DNA of 64,000 bases from Rhodocyclaceae bacterium (GTDB lineage Bacteria > Pseudomonadota > Gammaproteobacteria > Burkholderiales > Rhodocyclaceae), in assembly GCA_030682175.1 (NCBI GenBank), contig JAUXOM010000152.1, positions 28,787 through 92,786 of the forward strand, read 5' to 3'. Below are positions 54,291 to 62,074 of this stretch, one piece after another. Position numbers and translations under genes: made by a program. The notes below the pieces were generated by a model, which did not search any database, was not told the DNA's origin, and saw nothing but the letters and a program-made list of their open reading frames with translations. The stretch's first letter is position 1; every line of letters starts with the position of its first letter.

Positions 54291-54779
54291 TCAGCGCAGC
54301 ATTTCCGGATTCATCACCGCCCGCAATACGGCCAGATCGTGATTCTCGCGATTGCGCCTGGCCAGCCACCAGATGGCGCCTTTCTTGATGCTCCAGTCGG
54401 CTGCCGTGCCCGAAAGCAGCAGGGCGGCAAGTTGGCCGAGCGTGGGTTGGTGGCCGACCAGCATGACGGCGCCAGAAGCCTCGGCTGCCTTGGCTGCAGA
54501 TTGTCCAGACAGGCGCGCGGCATCGATGAGGGCGGCGATATCCGCGCCGCAGGCAATCCGTGGCTCGATCTCGAAAGGCAGCGCCAGGGCGTGAGCGGTT
54601 TGCTGGGTGCGCGCGGCGGGGCTGACCAGTATCTTCAACTTTTTCGGCAGCCGTGGCTTCAGCCACTTGGCCATGTCGCGCGCTTGTTTTTCGCCGCGCG
54701 CGGTGAGGCGGCGCTCGGCATCGGGCACGTCGAAACCACCGTCTTCGGCTTCGGCGTGGCGCCAGAGAATCAGGTCCAT
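54291..54779 (-). CDS. SixA-type histidine phosphatase (copy 2)
   Basis: MDLILWRHAEAEDGGFDVPDAERRLTARGEKQARDMAKWLK; identical C-terminus VLRAVMNPEMLR to copy 1. Confidence 0.88.
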   Translation of the reverse strand: MDLILWRHAEAEDGGFDVPDAERRLTARGEKQARDMAKWLKPRLPKKLKILVSPAARTQQTAHALALPFEIEPRIACGADIAALIDAARLSGQSAAKAAEASGAVMLVGHQPTLGQLAALLLSGTAADWSIKKGAIWWLARRNRENHDLAVLRAVMNPEMLR

Positions 54780-54781
54780 CG

Positions 54782-56389
54782 TTATTTGCTCCGTGTGTTG
54801 TCTGCTGCGCCGGCCAGTTTCGGCAGGCGCAGCCGGCCCAGTTGCTTGAGTCCGGCCGGCACGGCCTTCAGCAGCTTGTGGTGGCGCGGTCCATGCCAGC
54901 CGCCGATCAGGGTGACGGCTTCGCGCAGGCGCGGGTCGCCGCCCTGTTCGTGGGCGCAGTCCATCAGCAATTCGCCCGCGCTGGCGAGGTCGTTGATCTG
55001 TCCCAGCGTGTCTTGCAGCTGGGTCAGGTGGGCGAGCATGCGGCGCATGGCTTTGGGCGCGGCGAGCGGGGTGAAGAACTCCAAGGCATAGCGCAGCCGC
55101 TTGATATCGATGCGCAGCGCGTGCAGGGACGGCGGATTGTCGACGCGGGTTTGCGCGGCGAGTGCCAGCACCTTCTTGCGCAGGCGGCGCAGACGGCTTC
55201 TGGCGAAGGCCAGCAGGGTGATCGATTCCTCGTGCGTTTCTTTTGTCGCCGTCTCGCCAGTCCCACGGGGATTTCCTGCGGTCACGCCGACTTTTGCGGA
55301 TACGAGTGGCGCATGCAGCGCCGCCAGCGCCTGCAGGACGATGCTGCCGTAGCGCGGTGAGGCCATGAAGCGCAGGGCTTCCTGCCGGGCAGCGAAGCGG
55401 CGCTCGGTGATGATGCCGACCAGGGCGGCGAGGCGTGGTTCTTTGGGCAGGGCTTCCAACACCGGCGCGGCGATTTCGGCGAGTAAAACGTCGAAATCTC
55501 GGGCCTGGCCCAACACATTCATCAGATCGCGCAGCGGTTGCAACAGTTGTGCGGCGAAACCTTCCGGCAATATGGGGCCGAAGAGCCGCACCGCGGCGCG
55601 CAAGCGGCGCGTCGCGATGCGCATCTGGTGGATATATTCGGGGTCGGCGCTGTTGCAGGCAAGCGCGCCCGGATGATTGCGCTGCAGGTGGTCGAGGCAG
55701 CCCAGCGCAATCTGGCGGAAGGCCGCGGCGGGTGCCGCGCCGGCATCGAGTGGCATGGCAACGGCCTTGACCGGCGCATTGGGTGCCTGCTTGAACAGCT
55801 GGCTGCCGCGATCGGCTTTCGACAATGGTGCCGGCGCCAGCGGGATGCGTTCGGCGAAGGTTTGCGCCAAGGCGAGCAACTGCATCGGGTCGCCTTCGAT
55901 CAGCTCGATCTCGACTTCCGAGATGGCCTGGCGCTGGCCGGCGGCGGCGATCCAGCCACGGTCGAGCATCACCGCGATGCGCGTGCCGGGCGTCGTGGTG
56001 AAGAACCAGGTGATGCGCAGGAAATTGGTCTCGAAGATCGGTGCGATGTTTGTCTTGAGCTTGGGGCGGTCAAGCCATGAGCGAACTGCGTCATCGTCGA
56101 TGGCGCTAAAGTCGAAGTGCCCGGCGTAGGGCGTTTCCCACTCGGGTCGGGCGGAGAGCCCACCCGCCGCGTGGCCGGAGCATTTGACCGTCTGCAGCCA
56201 CTGCCCGTTCTTCGCGCGCAGCCGCAAGCCGATGCCGCGTTCCCGCAGTGCGAGCCGTGGGGTGTCGTAATACAGGTTGATCAGGCGGAACGATTGCTTG
56301 TTCGTTGCCTGCCGGAGCAGCGGGTGACGCAAAAACTTGCGCTGGGCATCTTCCGGCAGGGCCAGTTTGAGTTCGATTTCTTCAGCCAT
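54782..56389 (-). CDS. CYTH and CHAD domain protein, with repeat-encoded in-frame segment
   Basis: MAEEIELKLALPEDAQ (CYTH ExExK), IHQMRIATRRLRAAVRLF and LHALRIDIKRLRYALEFF (CHAD); KVGVTAGNPRGTGETA encoded at 55247-55294. Confidence 0.9.
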   Translation of the reverse strand: MAEEIELKLALPEDAQRKFLRHPLLRQATNKQSFRLINLYYDTPRLALRERGIGLRLRAKNGQWLQTVKCSGHAAGGLSARPEWETPYAGHFDFSAIDDDAVRSWLDRPKLKTNIAPIFETNFLRITWFFTTTPGTRIAVMLDRGWIAAAGQRQAISEVEIELIEGDPMQLLALAQTFAERIPLAPAPLSKADRGSQLFKQAPNAPVKAVAMPLDAGAAPAAAFRQIALGCLDHLQRNHPGALACNSADPEYIHQMRIATRRLRAAVRLFGPILPEGFAAQLLQPLRDLMNVLGQARDFDVLLAEIAAPVLEALPKEPRLAALVGIITERRFAARQEALRFMASPRYGSIVLQALAALHAPLVSAKVGVTAGNPRGTGETATKETHEESITLLAFARSRLRRLRKKVLALAAQTRVDNPPSLHALRIDIKRLRYALEFFTPLAAPKAMRRMLAHLTQLQDTLGQINDLASAGELLMDCAHEQGGDPRLREAVTLIGGWHGPRHHKLLKAVPAGLKQLGRLRLPKLAGAADNTRSK

Positions 56390-56399
56390 GAGATTTCCC

Positions 56400-56730
56400 T
56401 TTAGTCTTTCCGCCGGGCCGCCGCACCATGTCCAATGAGGCAAGACGGCACGCGGCGCCAGCCGCAACCCCCACCGTAGCACCAAGAGTGCTCCCCGTGA
56501 TAAACGAGCATAGCGAGTCAACAGTCACCTCCCCGCGAGGGGAGGACGGGAGGGGCGGGTGGGACGGGAGAGGTGGGTATAGCCTTGCCGCCGGGCCGCC
56601 CCAAGGCAAGGCGGCACGCGGCGCCAGCCGCACTCCGCTCCCCAGCACGAACGGAGCGCCCCGTAACAGACGAGCGCAGCGAGCAACAGTCACCTCCCCG
56701 CGAGGGGAGGACGGGAGGGGCGGGCGTCTA
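56400..56730. repeat. two adjacent copies of a dispersed GC-rich intergenic repeat
   Basis: GGCACGCGGCGCCAGCCGCA..CGAGCGCAGCGAGCAACAGTCACCTCCCCGCGAGGGGAGGACGGGAGGGGCGGG present twice; core also at 541-585, 31196-31255, 35062-35100 and 60300-60345. Confidence 0.88.
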
Positions 56731-57966
56731 CTCATGTCGCAGTGCCTCGATAGGCGACAGGCGCGCGGCCTGGCGGGCCGGATAGTAGCCGAAGAAAATG
56801 CCGATGGCGGCGGCGAAGCTCACCGCCAGCGCCGTGGCGAAGGGTGACAGCTTGATCGGCCATTCGGCCAGTGCACCGATCAGTTCCGCGCCCAGGCTAC
56901 CCAGCAGCACGCCGATCAGCCCGCCGATCAGCGAGAGGGTAATGGCTTCGATGAGGAACTGGCGCAGGATGTCGCCCGATTTCGCGCCGACCGCGCGGCG
57001 CAGCCCGATTTCGCGCGTGCGCTCGGTGACCGACACCAGCATGATGTTCATGATGCCGATGCCGCCGACCAGCAGAGAAACCGAGGCCACCGCGGCCAGC
57101 AGCATGGCCATCACCCGTGACGAGTCCTCGCGCGCCTGCAGGATTTCGGTGAGGTTGCGCAGGTTGAAGTCGTCTTCCTGGCCCGGTTGCAGGCGATGCC
57201 GCTGGCGCAGCAGATCGCGCACCTTCTCCTCGGCGATTTTCAGGTCGACGCCATCGCGCGCCTTGATGCTGATCGAGCCGACCGAACGCGACTTAGCCAG
57301 CACCGTGGCTCCCAGCACGCGGTTGCGTGCGGTGCTGATCGGCATCAGCACAACATCGTCCTGATCGCTGCCGGACAGGTTCTGCCCCTTGCCGGCCAGC
57401 ACGCCGATGACGGTCAGTGGCACGTTGCGGATGCGGATCACCTGGTCAATCGGGCTTTCGTCGCCGAACAGGCTGGTGGCGACCGTCTGGCCGATGATCG
57501 CGACTTTTGCCGCGCCGTTGATTTCCGCCGGATCGAAATAGCGGCCATCGGCCAGCGTCCACGCGCGCACCTCGAAATAGTCGGGCGTGATGCCATAAAA
57601 AGTGGTCGACCAGTTGCTGTTGCCGGCCACCACCTGGCCGCTGCCGCGCAGGGTAGGGGCTGCGCCGACGAGATACTCGGGCAATTCGCGGGCGATGGCG
57701 TAGGCATCGTCCTCGCTGATGGTGTGGGTGGCACCGGCCGCCGAGCGGGCGCCGCCCTGGGATGCCGAGGCAGAAAAAACAATGAGCAGATTCGAACCGA
57801 GACTTTTTATCTGCGCTTCGACCTTCTCCTGGGCGCCGCTGCCGACGGCGATCATGATGATCACGGCGGCCACGCCGATGATGATGCCGAGCATGGTCAG
57901 TGCCGAGCGCAGCAGATTGACGCGCAGTGCTTTCAGCGCGATCAACAGGGTGGCGTAGAAGTTCAT
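56728..57966 (-). CDS. MacB-family ABC transporter permease
   Basis: MNFYATLLIALKALRVNLLRSALTMLGIIIGVAAVI; MNIMLVSVTERTREIGLRRAVGAK. Confidence 0.92.
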   Translation of the reverse strand: MNFYATLLIALKALRVNLLRSALTMLGIIIGVAAVIIMIAVGSGAQEKVEAQIKSLGSNLLIVFSASASQGGARSAAGATHTISEDDAYAIARELPEYLVGAAPTLRGSGQVVAGNSNWSTTFYGITPDYFEVRAWTLADGRYFDPAEINGAAKVAIIGQTVATSLFGDESPIDQVIRIRNVPLTVIGVLAGKGQNLSGSDQDDVVLMPISTARNRVLGATVLAKSRSVGSISIKARDGVDLKIAEEKVRDLLRQRHRLQPGQEDDFNLRNLTEILQAREDSSRVMAMLLAAVASVSLLVGGIGIMNIMLVSVTERTREIGLRRAVGAKSGDILRQFLIEAITLSLIGGLIGVLLGSLGAELIGALAEWPIKLSPFATALAVSFAAAIGIFFGYYPARQAARLSPIEALRHE

Positions 57967-58049
57967 GGCAGCGCCCGGTCGCCCGAAGCTGCCATGCGTC
58001 CCTCCGGGGGAGGGCAGCGAGTTGTTGTTACGAGCGTGGGGGGGCATTT

Positions 58050-58790
58050 TCATGCCGCGGCCGGATCTGGCAGAGCGGCCAGGTCGGCGCTGGCATCATG
58101 CGGCGTGTTGGGCCGGTCATTGACCACGCGGCCGTCGAGAAAGCTGATGATGCGGCTGGCGTAGGCGGCGATGTCGTGTTCGTGCGTCACGACCACGATG
58201 GTCATGCCGTCGCGATTGAGGGTCTGCAGCAGCGCCATGATCTCGATGCCGGTGCGCGAGTCGAGTGCGCCGGTCGGCTCGTCGGCCAGCACCAGTGCCG
58301 GGTCGTTGGCCAGTGCGCGGGCGATGGCGACGCGCTGCTGCTGGCCGCCCGACAGTTGCGCCGGGTGATGTCCTGCGCGCTCGGTCAAGCCGACCTGGGC
58401 GAGGCGCTGTGCGGCGCGTGCATGGCGGTCAGCCAGTGCCAGCCCGCGATACAGCAGGGGCAGGGCGACATTGTCGAGCGCCGAAGTGCGCGGCAACAGA
58501 TTGAAATGCTGAAAGATGAAGCCGATGCGCCGGTTGCGCAATCCCGCCAGCGCGTCATCCGACAGGCGTGCGACCGCTTCGCCATCCAGCCAGTATTCGC
58601 CGCCACTGGGATGGTCGAGACAGCCCAGCAGATTCATGAAGGTGGACTTGCCCGAGCCCGACGGCCCCATCACGGCGACAAATTCGCCGCGCGCGATTTC
58701 CAGCGACACCCCCTGCAAGGCCGGCACGCGCGTGTCGCCGAGCAGATAGTCCTTGGTGAGAGCAACGGTGCGGATCAGTGGCGCGTTCAT
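58050..58790 (-). CDS. MacB-type ABC transporter ATP-binding protein
   Basis: [46 protein letters not shown]. Confidence 0.92.
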   Translation of the reverse strand: MNAPLIRTVALTKDYLLGDTRVPALQGVSLEIARGEFVAVMGPSGSGKSTFMNLLGCLDHPSGGEYWLDGEAVARLSDDALAGLRNRRIGFIFQHFNLLPRTSALDNVALPLLYRGLALADRHARAAQRLAQVGLTERAGHHPAQLSGGQQQRVAIARALANDPALVLADEPTGALDSRTGIEIMALLQTLNRDGMTIVVVTHEHDIAAYASRIISFLDGRVVNDRPNTPHDASADLAALPDPAAA

Positions 58791-58797
58791 GCCACGC

Positions 58798-60069
58798 TCA
58801 GAACATCCGTGGGGTCGCCAGCTTCGGCTTTTCGGCTGCAGCCGTGCCGACAATGAATTCGCGGCCCTCGGCCAGATCGCCGTCGAGCAGTTCGGTCTGG
58901 GTGCCATCGTTGATGCCGGTCTTGACCTCGATGAGCGTCGGCTTGCCATCCTTGCCAAGCATCCAGAGCTTCCCGCTGGTGCCCGCTCGGTTTCCGCCTT
59001 TGCCCATGCCGCTACCGCCGCCTCCACCACTGCCCGGCTGCCGTGCTGCCGGCGCCGACTTTTCATCGCTGGGCGGGCGGAAGCGCAGCGCGGCGTTGGC
59101 GATCTTCAGCACGCTGTCCTTATGGGCGGTGGTGATGCGCACATTGGCCGTCATGCCGGGCAGCAGGATCAGGTCGGGGTTGGCGGCATCGATGATGACG
59201 GTGTAGGAGACGACGTTCGACACGACCAGTGCCGACTTGCGCACCTGGGTAACGGTGCCCTTGAAGCGTTTGCCGGGGAAGGCATCGACGGTAAACGTCG
59301 CCTCCTGGCCAGTCTTGAGCCGGCCGACATCGGCTTCGTCGATGGCGGTTTCGACCCGCATGTCGGCAAGGTTCCTGGCGATGACGAACATTTCTGGCGC
59401 CTGCAGGCTGGCCGCCACGGTCTGCCCCGGTTCGACGCTGCGCTTGATGACGATGCCATCGGCCGGAGCGCGAATTTCGGTGCGACCAAGATCGACCTGG
59501 GCCTGTCCGAGCTGCGCGCTGCGCTGCTTGACGAGCGCCTCGCTATTTCTTCCCTGCGCCTCGACGACGCGCTGCTGGGCGCGCGCGGCTTCGAGCAGGG
59601 TCTGCGCCTTATCGAGTTCGGCCGGAGAAATGAAATTCTTGTCCACCAGGGTTTTCTTGCGCGTGTAATCGCGCTCGGCATCCATGAGATTGACCTTGGC
59701 GCGATACAACTCGGCCTGCTGCACGGACACCGTGGCGCGCGCCGCCTCAAGGTCTGCCTCGGCCTGCCGCACGCGGTGCTCATATGTTTCCGGGGCCAGT
59801 TGCGCGAGCAGTTGGCCGGCCTTCACTGCGCTGTTGTAGTCGACCAGTATTTCCCGAATCTGCCCGGAAATCTGCGAGCTGACCTGCACCGACACCACCG
59901 GGCTGAGCGTGCCGGTCGCGGATACCGACGCCGTGATCGGGCCGCGTTCGATGGCGGCGAATTTATAGGCGGTGCTGTCGGCCGGGTCGGCAAAATACCG
60001 ATAGGCGGCATAGCCACCTCCCAGCAGGGCGAGGGTCAGGGCGGCAAGGGTCAGGCGGCGCAGTTTCAT
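58798..60069 (-). CDS. MacA/HlyD-family periplasmic adaptor
   Basis: MKLRRLTLAALTLALLGGGYAAYRYF; SATGTLSPVVSVQVSSQISGQI; operon with ABC genes. Confidence 0.9.
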   Translation of the reverse strand: MKLRRLTLAALTLALLGGGYAAYRYFADPADSTAYKFAAIERGPITASVSATGTLSPVVSVQVSSQISGQIREILVDYNSAVKAGQLLAQLAPETYEHRVRQAEADLEAARATVSVQQAELYRAKVNLMDAERDYTRKKTLVDKNFISPAELDKAQTLLEAARAQQRVVEAQGRNSEALVKQRSAQLGQAQVDLGRTEIRAPADGIVIKRSVEPGQTVAASLQAPEMFVIARNLADMRVETAIDEADVGRLKTGQEATFTVDAFPGKRFKGTVTQVRKSALVVSNVVSYTVIIDAANPDLILLPGMTANVRITTAHKDSVLKIANAALRFRPPSDEKSAPAARQPGSGGGGGSGMGKGGNRAGTSGKLWMLGKDGKPTLIEVKTGINDGTQTELLDGDLAEGREFIVGTAAAEKPKLATPRMF

Positions 60070-60549
60070 TTTTTCATTGTAGCCGAAGCCGCCACCATGA
60101 AAAAACGGCGCCGTACCGCCAGTCCCACGGGGATTCCCTGCGGTCACGCCGACTTTTACAGACCCTTGCGCCTAACTTTCATGATCGGGGGCGAGCGCCT
60201 CCGATCATGAAAACGCCCGCCCCCTTTGCCCCCCTCGCGGGGGGTTCTTAACGGCTCGCTGCGCTCGCGTATCACGGGGTGCTCCGCTCGGATGCATGTG
60301 CGGGTTGCGGCTGGCGCCGCGTGCCGCGTTTGCTTGGCAGCCCTCAATCCCTCTCCCGCAAGCGGGAGAGGGAAGCTATCTGCCTCCTCTCTCCCACTGG
60401 GAGAGAGGTCGGGAGAGAGGGATTGGCCCGGCGCAAACGCTGCGACAGGTGTGGATTTAACGACGTCCCACCAGCGCCGACTTTCACACTAACTTTCATG
60501 GTCGGCAAGGCCGCCCAGAATAATGAAAGTCTTACGTCATGCCAGTTAA

Positions 60550-60596
60550 TGTAGGTCGGGCGCAAGCCCGACTGTCGGGCTTGCGCCCGACCTACA
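60550..60596. repeat. REP-like perfect hairpin, 22-bp arms
   Basis: TGTAGGTCGGGCGCAAGCCCGA-CTG-TCGGGCTTGCGCCCGACCTACA. Confidence 0.9.
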
Positions 60597-60745
60597 CGGG
60601 TGTGTTTCACGCTAACAGGCATGCCCATGGCCGCCACCCCAGATCATGAAAGCCGTCATTCCGGGCTTGACCCGGAATCGTGGTTTTCTTCTGGATACCG
60701 GCCTGCGCCGGTATGACAGGGCAGGAGTGTTTCACGCGACACGCT

Positions 60746-61669
60746 TCAACGACCATACAGCACATCACCGGCTTGCGCGGCAGGGGTTTTCATCTGCGGG
60801 ACAATTTCGGCCAGGCTATGGCGCGGCTGCACGTTCTTGACGATCGCCGTGGCGATCCGCTGGCGAGAGTCGGCGAGTGCTTCGCCTGTTGGCGTCTTGA
60901 GGTTGTTTGCGGCAGCGCGCGTGAGCACCAATTCCGTGCCGACTTCGAGACCGCTCTCGCTGCCCACATCCATGACCAGGCGGCGCCCATCGACCTGAGT
61001 TACCCGGGCGGCAAAGGGCAGGCAAGTCACGGTGCTTTCCACCCAGGCGCCCAGTTCGGCCAGCAACTCATGGTAAACCCTGCCCAGACGCGACTGACGG
61101 AAATCCTCACTGCCCGGCAGCACGGTCTTCGGCAATTGCCCGCTGAACTGCAACTGCCGTGAGAATTCGCGCCGCGCCAGCAGTTCACCGCTGAAACCGT
61201 CATAGATATAGGCCTCCACGATCAATTGGCGCACCGGGAGAAACAGGACATTGCTGGCGGTACCGAAATCGCGGAACACGCCGGCGATCACATACTGCGC
61301 GCGCTCCTGGCTCACCCAGCGGGTCAGTGCCGTGCGCTCAACCTCGGGCGCAGCCTCGATCGACACAAACGGGAAACGCTGTGCCGCCGCAGTCGCGAGC
61401 AAGCTGCCGCGCTGACTGATCTGGTGCGTCAGATCATCCGCCGCCATGTGCGGCCAACCCATGAAGTCGCCAGAACGAATCTGCTCGGGATGGCGCAGGG
61501 GGAACGAGGTCACCACCACCTTGCGCAAGGGCCGCTCGGCGCAAGCTTCGGCAATGGGCTTGATCGCGCCAAGGGAGTCGGCTGTCGGTGATGGGGCGAA
61601 CGCAGTGCAAGCGCCGAGAACCAGCGCAGCGGCGAGGGCAAGCGACGACAATGCTTTATCAGACTTCAT
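60746..61669 (-). CDS. FlgT-like/lipoprotein of possible flagellar assembly or CsgG-like type
   Basis: Lipobox LVLGACTA; PLRKVVVTSFPLRHPEQ; VMDVGSESGLEVGTELVL; DVLYGR C-terminus. Confidence 0.55.
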   Translation of the reverse strand: MKSDKALSSLALAAALVLGACTAFAPSPTADSLGAIKPIAEACAERPLRKVVVTSFPLRHPEQIRSGDFMGWPHMAADDLTHQISQRGSLLATAAAQRFPFVSIEAAPEVERTALTRWVSQERAQYVIAGVFRDFGTASNVLFLPVRQLIVEAYIYDGFSGELLARREFSRQLQFSGQLPKTVLPGSEDFRQSRLGRVYHELLAELGAWVESTVTCLPFAARVTQVDGRRLVMDVGSESGLEVGTELVLTRAAANNLKTPTGEALADSRQRIATAIVKNVQPRHSLAEIVPQMKTPAAQAGDVLYGR

Positions 61670-62074
61670 GCGCGATCCTGGCGAGAAGAAATGCCCCGCA
61701 TGGGGTACTTGTAACAGCCGTCAATTCAACGCCGACAAGGAACCACCAGAAGCAGAAAAAAGAGCGGCAAACCGCTGCGATATCAATCCTTGCCGATCAC
61801 CCGGGCAAGAAAGCGTAAGCGGGCACGGCTCCCGGTACAGTTGGCTGCGCCTGAATACTGTGTGCTTGAGCCGTTGCTCCGTGTCCTCTGTGCTCTCTGT
61901 GCTCTCTGTGGTGCGAACCGGGGTTTTTAACGTGAAACGTGGAACGTTTTCGTGAACCACCATTCAACCATCGTCATTCCCGCGCGTCATTCCCGCATGC
62001 TTTTATCGGGGACGGGAAACCATAGTCCATCAGTCTGACCGCCACAGTATGGATTGCCGCCTGCGCGGGAATGA

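Noticed and set aside
55640-55665. GTCGGCGCTGTTGCAGG resembling the 24-mer
   Set aside because: Only about 10 bp match; compatible with chance.
58074-58098. Additional 24-mer-like site (AGGTCGGCGCTGGCATCATGCGGCG)
   Set aside because: Matches the core GTCGGCGCTGGC but diverges elsewhere and fits the protein C-terminus (ASADLAAL); left out of the family count.
57187-58856. Long plus-strand ORFs (325 and 309 aa)
   Set aside because: Opposite strand of the macB-like genes; His/Gly/Arg/Asp-biased shadow translations.
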